From positions 1 to 64,000 of the forward strand of contig NZ_OPYI01000001.1 of the NCBI RefSeq assembly GCF_900343085.1: a stretch of 64,000 nt of DNA, read 5' to 3'. The position numbers were made by a program, and so were the translations under genes. Of the stretch, positions 1 through 6,683 are shown piece by piece (position 1 is the first letter of the stretch; the number at the start of each line of letters is the position of its first letter). Origin of the DNA: Aedoeadaptatus coli. GTDB taxonomy: Bacteria; Bacillota; Clostridia; Tissierellales; Peptoniphilaceae. The notes under the pieces were generated by a model, which was not told the DNA's origin, did no database searches, and saw only the letters and a list, made by a program, of their open reading frames with translations.

Positions 1-12
1 CCGCTACCAAAT

Positions 13-87
13 GGCCCCGTGGTCAAGCGGTTAAGACACCGCCCTTTCACGGCGGTTACCCGGGTTCGAATCCCGGCGGGGTCACCA
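13..87 (+). tRNA. tRNA-Glu (TTC)
   Basis: Cloverleaf with acceptor GGCCCCG pairing CGGGGTC (one G-U), anticodon loop CTTTCAC giving TTC, a GGTTCGAATC T-arm and an encoded CCA end. It is the first of a same-strand tRNA array that may continue to the left of the window. Confidence 0.97.
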
Positions 88-92
88 TATAA

Positions 93-168
93 GGGCGCAT
101 AGCTCAGTTGGGAGAGCATCTGCCTTACAAGCAGGGGGTCATAGGTTCGAGCCCTATTGCGCCCACCA
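93..168 (+). tRNA. tRNA-Val (TAC)
   Basis: Acceptor GGGCGCA pairs TGCGCCC; the anticodon loop CTTACAA gives TAC; CCA is encoded. It lies 5 bp after tRNA-Glu, in the same transcription unit. Confidence 0.97.
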
Positions 169-172
169 ACCT

Positions 173-249
173 GGCCTGGTAGTTCAGTTGGTTAGAATGC
201 CAGCCTGTCACGCTGGAGGTCGTCGGTTCGAGTCCGATCCAGGTCGCCA
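173..249 (+). tRNA. tRNA-Asp (GTC)
   Basis: Acceptor GGCCTGG pairs CCAGGTC; the anticodon loop CTGTCAC gives GTC; CCA is encoded. It is the last tRNA before an internal terminator. Confidence 0.97.
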
Positions 250-251
250 TT

Positions 252-277
252 ACATAAGTTGCCGCTTATGTTTTTTT
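252..277 (+). terminator. Intrinsic terminator inside the tRNA array
   Basis: Perfect 7-bp stem ACATAAG/CTTATGT with a 6-nt loop, followed by seven T. It splits the array into Glu-Val-Asp and a second unit starting at tRNA-Thr. I could not find a good promoter between it and tRNA-Thr, so read-through may supply the second unit. Confidence 0.8.
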
Positions 278-308
278 GAAAGAAGAGCTCTTAATTAGTT
301 GTCATTGT

Positions 309-384
309 GCTGGTGTAGCTCAATTGGTAGAGCAACTGATTTGTAATCAGTAGGTTAGGGGTTCAAGTCCTCCCACCAGCTCCA
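309..384 (+). tRNA. tRNA-Thr (TGT)
   Basis: Acceptor GCTGGTG pairs CACCAGC; anticodon loop TTTGTAA gives TGT; CCA is encoded. First gene after the internal terminator. Confidence 0.97.
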
Positions 385-400
385 GTGCGAAAGCACTTTT

Positions 401-486
401 GGAGGAGTTCCCGAGTTGGCCAAAGGGGACGGACTGTAAATCCGTTAGCTCAGCTTTCAGTGGTTCGAATCCACTCTCCTCCACCA
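401..486 (+). tRNA. tRNA-Tyr (GTA)
   Basis: Class II tRNA with a long variable arm. Anticodon stem ACGGA/TCCGT with loop CTGTAAA gives GTA; acceptor GGAGGAG pairs CTCCTCC; CCA is encoded. Confidence 0.97.
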
Positions 487-580
487 TATTACCAATTTAA
501 GTTAGAGGCGGTAGTTGGGTCGCTATGCGGTTCTTCGAATCGACCTTCTCCAGTACCGGGAGTTATTTCGATATTCACCT
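487..580 (+). other. Possible decayed tRNA relic between tRNA-Tyr and tRNA-Gly
   Basis: This 94-bp gap is much wider than the other spacers in the array. It holds a D-loop-like GGTAGTTGGGT and a T-arm-like GGTTCTTCGAATC followed by TTCTCCA. No acceptor stem closes and no anticodon arm is convincing, so this is at best a degenerate tRNA or a chance resemblance. Confidence 0.3.
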
Positions 581-654
581 GCGGGTGTAGCTCAGTGGTA
601 GAGCCCCAGCCTTCCAAGCTGGTTGCGAGGGTTCGATTCCCTTCACCCGCTCCA
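581..654 (+). tRNA. tRNA-Gly (TCC)
   Basis: Acceptor GCGGGTG pairs CACCCGC; anticodon stem CCAGC/GCTGG with loop CTTCCAA gives TCC; CCA is encoded. Confidence 0.97.
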
Positions 655-657
655 CGA

Positions 658-734
658 GCACCTATAGCTCAGTAGGATAGAGCAACGGACTTCTAATCCG
701 TGTGTCGGGGGTTCGAATCCTCCTAGGTGCGCCA
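658..734 (+). tRNA. tRNA-Arg (TCT)
   Basis: Acceptor GCACCTA pairs TAGGTGC; anticodon loop CTTCTAA gives TCT; CCA is encoded. It follows tRNA-Gly by 3 bp. Confidence 0.97.
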
Positions 735-743
735 TTAATTTAT

Positions 744-820
744 TGGGGCGTAGCCAAGTCGGTAAGGCACCAGACTTTGACTCTGGCATTCCACAGGTTC
801 GAGTCCTGTCGCCCCAGCCA
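744..820 (+). tRNA. tRNA-Gln (TTG)
   Basis: Acceptor TGGGGCG pairs CGCCCCA; anticodon stem CCAGA/TCTGG with loop CTTTGAC gives TTG; CCA is encoded. Confidence 0.97.
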
Positions 821-824
821 TTAT

Positions 825-900
825 GATCCATTAGCTCAGTTGGCAGAGCACCTGACTTTTAATCAGGGTGTCCCGCGTTCGAGTCGCGGATGGATCACCA
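825..900 (+). tRNA. tRNA-Lys (TTT)
   Basis: Acceptor GATCCAT pairs ATGGATC; anticodon loop CTTTTAA gives TTT; CCA is encoded. Confidence 0.97.
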
Positions 901-905
901 TAATA

Positions 906-994
906 GGAGAGGTATCGAAGCGGTCATAACGAGGCGGTCTTGAAAACCGTTAGGGTTCACGCCCACGTGGGTTCGAATCCCACCCTCTCCGCCA
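906..994 (+). tRNA. tRNA-Ser (TGA)
   Basis: Class II tRNA with a long variable arm. Acceptor GGAGAGG pairs CCTCTCC; anticodon loop CTTGAAA gives TGA; CCA is encoded. Confidence 0.97.
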
Positions 995-998
995 ATAA

Positions 999-1089
999 GG
1001 AGAAGTACTCAAGTGGCTGAAGAGGCTCCCCTGCTAAGGGAGTAGGTCCTTCACGGGGCGCGAGGGTTCAAATCCCTCCTTCTCCGCCA
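999..1089 (+). tRNA. tRNA-Ser (GCT)
   Basis: Class II tRNA with a long variable arm. Anticodon stem CTCCC/GGGAG with loop CTGCTAA gives GCT; acceptor GGAGAAG pairs CTTCTCC; CCA is encoded. Confidence 0.97.
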
Positions 1090-1097
1090 ATTTGTGA

Positions 1098-1174
1098 GGG
1101 CCTTTAGCTCAGTTGGTTAGAGCTCCCGGCTCATAACCGGTAGGTCCAGGGTTCGAGTCCCTGAGGGCCCACCA
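1098..1174 (+). tRNA. tRNA-Met (CAT)
   Basis: Acceptor GGGCCTT pairs AGGGCCC with one G-U; anticodon loop CTCATAA gives CAT; CCA is encoded. The paired first acceptor position argues against initiator tRNA. Elongator Met is most likely, but a lysidine-modified Ile tRNA cannot be excluded by eye. Confidence 0.93.
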
Positions 1175-1178
1175 TTAA

Positions 1179-1254
1179 GCCCAGATAGCTCAGTCGGTAG
1201 AGCAGCAGACTGAAAATCTGCGTGTCGCTGGTTCGATTCCGGCTCTGGGCACCA
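1179..1254 (+). tRNA. tRNA-Phe (GAA)
   Basis: Acceptor GCCCAGA pairs TCTGGGC; anticodon loop CTGAAAA gives GAA; CCA is encoded. It is the last tRNA before the array terminator. Confidence 0.97.
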
Positions 1255-1273
1255 GTTGAGTAAAGACTCGGAG

Positions 1274-1298
1274 CTGTAGCCGTGGCTACAGTTTTTTT
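1274..1298 (+). terminator. Terminator of the tRNA array
   Basis: Perfect stem CTGTAGCC/GGCTACAG around a 2-base centre (the loop opens to 4 in practice), followed by seven T. Confidence 0.88.
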
Positions 1299-1332
1299 AT
1301 ACAATTTCCTAATCGGGAACCATGAAAAGGGA

Positions 1333-1361
1333 TTGAAAACAGTGTAAAAATCTGTTAGTAT
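1333..1361 (+). promoter_or_regulatory. Promoter of tRNA-Trp
   Basis: TTGAAA (1333-1338), a 17-bp spacer and TAGTAT (1356-1361), ending 15 bp before the mature tRNA-Trp. It makes tRNA-Trp a separate transcription unit. Confidence 0.65.
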
Positions 1362-1376
1362 ATTAACATCAAGTAT

Positions 1377-1451
1377 AGGAGTATAGTTCAGTGGTAGAAC
1401 GTTGGTCTCCAAAACCAAATGTCGTGGGTTCAAATCCTACTACTCCTGCCA
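1377..1451 (+). tRNA. tRNA-Trp (CCA)
   Basis: Acceptor AGGAGTA pairs TACTCCT; anticodon stem TTGGT/ACCAA with loop CTCCAAA gives anticodon CCA; the 3' CCA is encoded. It stands alone between its own promoter and terminator. Confidence 0.97.
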
Positions 1452-1455
1452 AATG

Positions 1456-1480
1456 AAGCCGAGTTCGCCTCGGCTTTTTT
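1456..1480 (+). terminator. Terminator after tRNA-Trp
   Basis: Stem AAGCCGAG/CTCGGCTT with loop TTCGC, followed by a T-run. Confidence 0.85.
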
Positions 1481-1495
1481 GTGTCTTTATAATAT

Positions 1496-1533
1496 GGCTC
1501 TACACTATTCATTGGGGAGTAACTCTTCAATGG
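1496..1533 (+). repeat. Left inverted repeat of the IS-like element
   Basis: Starts GGCTCTACACTATTCATTGG and matches the complement of 2912-2950. It also sits in a 58-bp near-palindrome (1493-1550): outer arms ATATGGCTCTA/TAGAGCCATAT and inner arms CATTG/CAATG, with five T beginning in the last base of the outer arm. The unit could act as an IS end, a terminator, or both. Confidence 0.7.
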
Positions 1534-1694
1534 TTGTCATAGAGCCATATTTTTGATACGAATTAACGAGTGTTTGATCAAGGGAAAAAAACAATCATTT
1601 CTATGAACAAAAGCAGCGCCTAGGGATGAAAGATTCATTGATTAATTTTAGGGTGAAAGGGTTATAAAATAACAACAGCTAAATGTGCAAACGT

Positions 1695-1723
1695 TTGACA
1701 AAATATTTAAATAATGTTACCTT
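1695..1723 (+). promoter_or_regulatory. Possible promoter upstream of the passenger lipoprotein
   Basis: A perfect TTGACA (1695-1700) lies in AT-rich DNA, but the hexamer 17 bp later (TACCTT, 1718-1723) is a poor -10. The rest of 1551-1947 has no recognisable gene apart from a possible 25-codon ORF at 1803-1880, which has GAAAGGA five bases ahead of its ATG. Confidence 0.35.
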
Positions 1724-1802
1724 ATTTCATAAACAGACAGTATAGTGTGAATTAAAATATTTTGCTATATACCACTTATTACAAAAAAGTGAGAAAGGAA
1801 AT

Positions 1803-1880
1803 ATGTTTGTCGATAAATTATTGTTAAATTCAGCTAAGTATAGTAATGGCGACATATTGAGTAAGGCTCGGCTAGCTTAA
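1803..1880 (+). CDS. Possible 25-residue ORF (weak)
   Basis: ATG preceded by GAGAAAGGA, running 25 codons to TAA inside the IS-like element, upstream of the lipoprotein gene. The peptide begins MFVDKLLL and resembles no family I know. It may be the start of a gene truncated by rearrangement, or chance. Only the ribosome-binding site supports it. Confidence 0.25.
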   Translation: MFVDKLLLNSAKYSNGDILSKARLA

Positions 1881-1947
1881 GTGGGCCTACAAAATTGAGT
1901 TGGTAAACAGCACCGGAATAACCAAAAAAAGAGAAAGAGAGGGAAAC

Positions 1948-2478
1948 ATGAATACTTTGAAGATTATGAAAAGAGTATCTATATTTAGTTTATTATCTTT
2001 GGCCCTGACCCTGGTGGCCTGTGGTCCCAAAGAGACCAAAGACCCGGCCCAAGCACTGGCCGAAGACTTTGCCAAGCTCTACCTGACCCAGCTGGACTTT
2101 AAGGAAGAGGATTGGAGGCAGTTGGAGGAAGATCTTAGCCGGGCAGGTCAGGTCCTTAGACTGGATGGAGACCTGGAAGCTAGACAAGAAGCGGCCCGGG
2201 ATCTGCCCGCTCTCTATGACCCCTTTAAGGAAGTCATGACCCGGGAGGCACTGGAGACGATGGTGGCCAATGGGGATTACCCCTACTTCCCCCTAAGAGA
2301 GAGGAACTTGGACAGTGTGGATCTTGTTTCTGTTACAAGAGTGGACCCGGATGATGATAGCTACGACCTGGTCTTTGTCACCAAGAAGGGGGACCGAGAG
2401 ACCCGGCATGTCCTCAGGGCTACTATTCGCCAAAAAATTTTCTATTTGGAAAGTCCCAGCCAGGTTTTTGACCTGTGA
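1948..2478 (+). CDS. Putative lipoprotein carried in the IS-like element
   Basis: 176 residues. The start is the ATG at 1948, preceded by GAGAGGG; an in-frame ATG at 1900 would add a non-signal stretch. The N-terminus is a lipoprotein signal: Lys/Arg-containing n-region, a hydrophobic stretch from about residue 10, and lipobox LVAC with Cys25. The mature part is acidic and helical (about residues 30-110), followed by a probable beta-rich end. I do not recognise a family. The gene lies between inverted repeats and beside a transposase remnant, in place of most of the transposase, so it looks like a passenger. The product should be a membrane-anchored surface protein; its function is unknown. 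Confidence 0.75.
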   Translation: MNTLKIMKRVSIFSLLSLALTLVACGPKETKDPAQALAEDFAKLYLTQLDFKEEDWRQLEEDLSRAGQVLRLDGDLEARQEAARDLPALYDPFKEVMTREALETMVANGDYPYFPLRERNLDSVDLVSVTRVDPDDDSYDLVFVTKKGDRETRHVLRATIRQKIFYLESPSQVFDL

Positions 2479-2632
2479 GGGAAGTAAAAAGTCTGCTAGC
2501 AAATGCCATGGTCATTCTGCCGGCAGCCTTTTTTGGTCAATCTCTTACAATTTAGTCTCCATGAAAAATCGGTTCTATGTCAACCATTGGGGAATCTAGT
2601 GAAAACCAGGCTCCTCTTTATTTTTCTATAAG

Positions 2633-2815
2633 TTACTCATCACCGATCTGTCGAACAAACACCCATTTGATTCGAAAATGGTGAAAGTTGCGCATCTCAC
2701 AGGCGATGTGCTTCACCGTCTTGATCTTGTTGTGTGTTTCTTCCACATAGCCGTTGCTCTGTGGGAAATCAACGCTGCCGGGTAGCACTCCAAACCGATT
2801 CCGGTAGTCGCGTAA
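2633..2815 (-). pseudogene. C-terminal remnant of an ISL3-family transposase
   Basis: The minus strand gives an open stretch of about 61 residues ending at the TAA complementary to 2633-2635. It contains SNGYVEETHNKIK and later MRNFHHFR. ISL3-family transposases end with a related pattern (SNG.vEG.N.KIK, then RNF..FR). There is no start codon and no catalytic N-terminal part. Upstream, 2816-2911 shows no further transposase, so this is a deletion remnant that cannot be active. Confidence 0.75.
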
Positions 2816-2911
2816 GCAAGTGCGCCGCTCCCCTTATCCGTTTTTTTCGCCTTGCCTATTCCATGTAAAAGGAGAATGCTTTGAAGCAGCTATCTTTTTG
2901 CACAAAAATAT

Positions 2912-2950
2912 CCATTGAGGAGCTTACTCTCCAATGGATAGGATAGAGCC
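2912..2950 (-). repeat. Right inverted repeat of the IS-like element
   Basis: The complement begins GGCTCTATCCTATCCATTGG and aligns with the left end at 1496-1533. Its inner part is palindromic (TATCCATTG/CAATGGATA). It ends 15 bp before the stop codon of the neighbouring gene. Confidence 0.7.
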
Positions 2951-2964
2951 TTTTAGGTGGCGAA

Positions 2965-3768
2965 CTATCGACTTTTGTTGCGGAGTTCATGAATGAATGA
3001 AAGCAGGGTATCGTAATAGACGACAGGATCCAAAGCAAAAATCAAATAGCCTTCCGGCACCGGCACGCTTTGTTCGATGGGCATGTCGCTTTCAAGGACG
3101 AGGGCGCGGCGTTCGGCGTCGTAGGGAAGGATTTTCGCCGGAGCATCCAGGGTAAAGCGGCCCGCCTTTTCCACGTAGAGCAGATCGTCCCATTGTACAT
3201 AGCGGTCCATGGCTCCATCGGTTTTTCCCGTGATTTGAAAGGGATGAAGCGTGAAGCCGTCGATTTCCAAATCGCCGCGGCGCAGGCGACTCTTCAACTG
3301 CTGTAAATATTTTTCTGCCGCCGCCATGGCATTCAGATTACCTTTTATTTGCTCCACGAGGGCCTCAGGCGTCGCTTCTTTAAAAAATCGGGAGAAATCC
3401 TCGCCGACGCACACGGATCCCACGTAGCCGCCTTGAAGGGCCAAATTAGACAGGCGATAGGAGGCGAGGGGCGCGAGGGCCGTGCGTTTTTTTATTTCGT
3501 CGTAAAGATCCGCCGCCCTTTCCAGACGCTCCCGTGCTTTTTTTGTTAAATAAGGCCAAAGAATGCGGGTTTCAAATTGCCCGTGAAAGAGATATAGGGT
3601 ATTCTGTATAGGTAAAGATTCCAAGGCGCGATTTAAGGGAGCGATCCAATCTTCTGCCGGATCTTCCGCCTCCCTTTCGATGATGAAATCTTCTCCGAGG
3701 ATGCCGTAGGCCACAGGGCGCGCCTTGGGACCGTAATGAGAACAATAAATTTGTAAGAAATAAACCAT
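2965..3768 (-). CDS. Hypothetical protein, 267 residues
   Basis: The start is the ATG at 3768, preceded on the minus strand by CAGGAGG; the longer frame would run into the divergent cysteine desulfurase gene. No signal peptide or membrane segment is seen. The N-terminal half contains LYLFHGQFETRIL, which faintly recalls the NxxFE segment of DEDD-type RNase H-like exonuclease folds, but the other acidic motifs are not evident. The C-terminal half looks beta-rich. The start codons of this gene and the desulfurase are 44 bp apart, so their promoters must overlap. The right end of the IS-like element abuts its stop codon. Function unknown. Confidence 0.7.
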   Translation of the reverse strand: MVYFLQIYCSHYGPKARPVAYGILGEDFIIEREAEDPAEDWIAPLNRALESLPIQNTLYLFHGQFETRILWPYLTKKARERLERAADLYDEIKKRTALAPLASYRLSNLALQGGYVGSVCVGEDFSRFFKEATPEALVEQIKGNLNAMAAAEKYLQQLKSRLRRGDLEIDGFTLHPFQITGKTDGAMDRYVQWDDLLYVEKAGRFTLDAPAKILPYDAERRALVLESDMPIEQSVPVPEGYLIFALDPVVYYDTLLSFIHELRNKSR

Positions 3769-3812
3769 GATTTCCTCCTGGGGCAAGTATACCACAGGAA
3801 AAGGAGGCACCG

Positions 3813-4937
3813 ATGATTTACTTAGATAACTGCGCCACGACGCGGCCGCTGAAATCCGTAATCGACGCCATGACCGTCGCATTGCAGGAGGATTTTTCCA
3901 ACCCCTCCAGTTTGCACCAATTCGGCTATTCCGTGAGCAAGAAAAAGGAAGCCATTCGCGAAAGCATCAAGGACTATTTTAATTGCCGAAGCGGCGAACT
4001 CTACTTCACCTCCGGCGGCACGGAGTCCAACAACACGGCCATTCGCTCCGCCATCGAAAACAAGGGCGCGGGAAAAAATGTGGTGACGACGAATATCGAG
4101 CACCCTTCTATATTAAATGTCATTAAAGCATCGGAGATGGAGCTGCGCCAAGTGGCCATCGACGAAACGGGGCATATCGCTTTCGAGAAACTCATGGCTG
4201 CCATGGACGAGGACACGGTGCTTGTGAGCCTCTTTCACGTGAACAACGAGCTGGGGAGCATCAATCCCGTGGAAGAATGGATTCCGAAGATAAAGGCGGC
4301 CTACCCGACGGTGAAGGTCCACGTGGACGGGGTGCAGGCCGTGGGAAAACTCCCGGTCGACTTTGACGCCATGGGTTGCGACACCTATTCCTTTAGCGGC
4401 CACAAATTTCACGGCCCCAAGGGCATCGGAGGCCTCCTCGTGAAAAAATCCGTGAAGCCCTTTATTTACGGGGGCGGACAGGAAATGGGCATGCGCAGCG
4501 GCACGGAAAACATTCCGGGAATTTACGGCCTGGGCGCCGCCTTCGATGCATTGAAAGAAGAGGGCATCGCATTGGATGAAGCCGAGGCGCGCATGGCCCA
4601 TTTAAGAGCCGCCATCGAAACCATCGACGCGATTTCCATTAACACCACGGCGCCGGCGAGTCCCTATATTTTAAATGTCAGCTTGGCAGACACCCGGGGC
4701 GAGGTGCTTCTCCATATGTTGGAGGAAAAAGAAATCTACATTTCCACCTCCAGTGCCTGCTCCAGCCATCGCACCGGAAAAAATCCCGTGTTAACGGCCC
4801 TGGGCCTTTCGGATAATTTTGCCGAAGGGACCATCCGTCTGTGTTTGAGTCGGGAAACGACTATGGAGGAATGCGACGAATTCGTCGAGGCCCTGAAGGA
4901 AGCAGTGGAGACCATTCGCTCCATTATGAGGAGGTAA
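3813..4937 (+). CDS. Cysteine desulfurase (class V aminotransferase fold)
   Basis: 374 residues, start ATG after AAAGGAGG. It removes sulfur from cysteine with pyridoxal phosphate and carries it as a persulfide. Visible signatures are the N-terminal YLDNCATT, the SGGTESNN cofactor-binding segment, the PLP lysine in SGHKFHGPKG (Lys198) and the persulfide cysteine in SSACSS (Cys316). Its stop lies just before thiI, separated only by an RBS-containing spacer. In Gram-positive bacteria such paired desulfurases (NifZ type) feed sulfur to ThiI for 4-thiouridine in tRNA, and that is the likely role here rather than general Fe-S assembly. An IscS-like broader role is not excluded. Confidence 0.94.
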   Translation: MIYLDNCATTRPLKSVIDAMTVALQEDFSNPSSLHQFGYSVSKKKEAIRESIKDYFNCRSGELYFTSGGTESNNTAIRSAIENKGAGKNVVTTNIEHPSILNVIKASEMELRQVAIDETGHIAFEKLMAAMDEDTVLVSLFHVNNELGSINPVEEWIPKIKAAYPTVKVHVDGVQAVGKLPVDFDAMGCDTYSFSGHKFHGPKGIGGLLVKKSVKPFIYGGGQEMGMRSGTENIPGIYGLGAAFDALKEEGIALDEAEARMAHLRAAIETIDAISINTTAPASPYILNVSLADTRGEVLLHMLEEKEIYISTSSACSSHRTGKNPVLTALGLSDNFAEGTIRLCLSRETTMEECDEFVEALKEAVETIRSIMRR

Positions 4938-4938
4938 T

Positions 4939-6126
4939 ATGAAGCGTATACTCAGTTTAAGTTTAGGCGAGGTGGTGCTGAAAGGCGCCAATCGCCGCTA
5001 TTTTATCCGCAGGATCATTCAGAACATCGAGAGTAGCTTGTCCGATGTCGGGTATATAGACATTAAGTCGGAAATGGGGAAAATCCAGGTGGAAATCGAC
5101 CCGGCGGTGGAGGCGACGGCCATCAATCGCCTGCGCTTCGTCTTCGGGATCGTGTACATTTCCCCGAGTTGGTGCTTTGAAAAAGACTGGGACCGGCTGA
5201 AAGAAGAGACGGTCAATTACATCGACGGCCTTTTAAAAGAAGAGCCGGAATACAAGACCTTTAAGGTCGTGACAAAGCGGAGCGACAAGGCCTTTTTCAA
5301 GGACTCCCAAGAGGTGAATATGGATCTCGGGGGAGTGATACTGGATCATTTCTCAGATCGCCTCGCCGTGGACGTCCACGATCCGGACTTCTATCTCTAC
5401 GTGGACATTAAAAACGAGATGTACCTGTACCACAAAAAAATCCCCACCTACGGCGGCCTGCCCCTGGGCACCAACGGCAAAGGCCTGCTCCTTTTAAGCG
5501 GCGGCATCGATTCGCCGGTGGCGGGCTTTTTAATGGCGAAGCGCGGCGTGCAGGTGGATGCCCTGCATTTCCACTCCTATCCCTTCACCTCGCCTCAGGC
5601 CGAGGAAAAGGTCATGAATCTGGCGAAAATTCTCGCCCGCTACGTGGTCAAGATGAATGTGTACAGCGTGAATCTTTTGCCCATTCAAAAAGAGCTGAAC
5701 AAGCACTGCCCGCCGGAGGAAATGACCGTCCTTTCCCGTCGCTTTATGATGCGCATCGCCAATCGCCTGGCGGATCAGCACGGCTACAAAAGCGTGATTA
5801 CCGGGGAAAACCTGGGACAGGTGGCGAGCCAAACCATCGACGGCCTCACGGTCATGAACGACGTGGCGGAGCGCATCGTCTTCCGCCCCCTCATCGGCAT
5901 GGACAAGGTGGACATTATTCGCTGGGCCGAGCGCATCGAGACCTACGAGACCTCCATTCAGCCCTTTGAAGATTGCTGCACCGTCTTTTTGCCGAAACAC
6001 CCGAGCCTCAGGCCCACGGTGGAAGATATGGAAGCCTCGGAGGCGAATTTAGACATCGAGGCCCTGGTGGACGCGTCCATGGAAACATTGAAAGTCACAA
6101 CCATTCGAGCAAAGGAGGACCGATGA
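4939..6126 (+). CDS. thiI: tRNA 4-thiouridine sulfurtransferase ThiI
   Basis: 395 residues. ThiI adenylates U8 of tRNA and transfers sulfur to make s4U. N-terminal ferredoxin-like and THUMP domains cover roughly residues 1-165. The PP-loop SGGIDSP starts at Ser187, and the C-terminal part contains a DCC motif (EDCCTVF). There is no added rhodanese domain, as in the short Gram-positive form, which relies on the neighbouring desulfurase. The RBS GAGGAGG precedes the ATG, and the stop overlaps the start of lemA by ATGA, so translation is probably coupled. A tRNA array lies nearby, which may be coincidence. Confidence 0.96.
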   Translation: MKRILSLSLGEVVLKGANRRYFIRRIIQNIESSLSDVGYIDIKSEMGKIQVEIDPAVEATAINRLRFVFGIVYISPSWCFEKDWDRLKEETVNYIDGLLKEEPEYKTFKVVTKRSDKAFFKDSQEVNMDLGGVILDHFSDRLAVDVHDPDFYLYVDIKNEMYLYHKKIPTYGGLPLGTNGKGLLLLSGGIDSPVAGFLMAKRGVQVDALHFHSYPFTSPQAEEKVMNLAKILARYVVKMNVYSVNLLPIQKELNKHCPPEEMTVLSRRFMMRIANRLADQHGYKSVITGENLGQVASQTIDGLTVMNDVAERIVFRPLIGMDKVDIIRWAERIETYETSIQPFEDCCTVFLPKHPSLRPTVEDMEASEANLDIEALVDASMETLKVTTIRAKEDR

Positions 6127-6674
6127 AAAAATTAATTCCCGTACTGGCGATTGTGTTGATTATTGCCGGCATTTTCGGATCCACGTACAACAAACTCCAA
6201 GTAAAAGACGAAGATGTAAACCAAGCCTGGGCCCAAGTGGAAAACACCATGCAGCGCCGGGCGGACCTCATTCCCAATTTAGTGGAAACGGTGAAGGGCT
6301 ACGCAAAACACGAAGAAGATGTGTTTACAAAGGTGACCGAAGCGCGGAGCGCCGTCAAGGCCGCCTCCACGCCGAAGGAATACGCCGCGGCCAATGCGCA
6401 AATGGATGAAGCGGTGAAAAACATCAATGTGGTCGCCGAAGCCTATCCCGAGCTTCAAGCCAACAGCAACTTCGCAAACTTACAAGCGGAACTGGCCGGC
6501 ACGGAAAACCGCATCGCCGTGGAACGCAAGCGCTACAACGAGTCCGTAGCGGATTTCAACAAATCGGTGAAGCATTTCCCCACCAATCTCGTGGCGAAGG
6601 TGTTGGGTTTCAGTGAAAGAGAGTACTTCCAAGCGGCGCCCGGTGCCGAAAAGGTGCCCCAAGTTAAATTTTAG
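6123..6674 (+). CDS. lemA: LemA family protein
   Basis: 183 residues, start ATG at 6123 overlapping the thiI stop and preceded by AAAGGAGG. One N-terminal membrane segment (about residues 4-21) precedes a helical domain with the LemA hallmarks: NTMQRRADLIPNLVETVKGY, then FTKVTEARSAV and AVERKRYNE. LemA proteins are membrane-anchored helical proteins of uncertain function, often next to TPM-domain proteins, as here. The pair is probably one functional unit at the membrane. Confidence 0.93.
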   Translation: MKKLIPVLAIVLIIAGIFGSTYNKLQVKDEDVNQAWAQVENTMQRRADLIPNLVETVKGYAKHEEDVFTKVTEARSAVKAASTPKEYAAANAQMDEAVKNINVVAEAYPELQANSNFANLQAELAGTENRIAVERKRYNESVADFNKSVKHFPTNLVAKVLGFSEREYFQAAPGAEKVPQVKF

Positions 6675-6683
6675 GATCGGGTT

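Larger units (their letters stand above)
1496..2950. mobile_element. IS-sized element with inverted repeats, transposase remnant and passenger gene
   Basis: Both ends read inward from GGCTCTA. The left end (1496-1533) and the right end (2950-2912, complement) agree at about 33 of 38 positions with one gap. The 1455-bp span fits an ISL3-family element, and the interior holds the last part of an ISL3-like transposase (2633-2815). The rest of the transposase is missing and a lipoprotein gene (1948-2478) occupies the space. The 8-bp flanks (TATAATAT and TTTTAGGT) do not match, so no target duplication is seen. The element is probably non-autonomous; two independent IS remnants facing each other is the alternative. 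Confidence 0.6.

Noticed and set aside
1-12. Ribosomal RNA operon at the left edge next to the tRNA genes
   Set aside because: Only 12 bases precede the first tRNA and show no 5S or 23S similarity.
385-1433. Several ORFs of 60-100 codons across the tRNA array on both strands
   Set aside because: They run through tRNA genes and have no RBS or codon bias; they are shadows of structural RNA.
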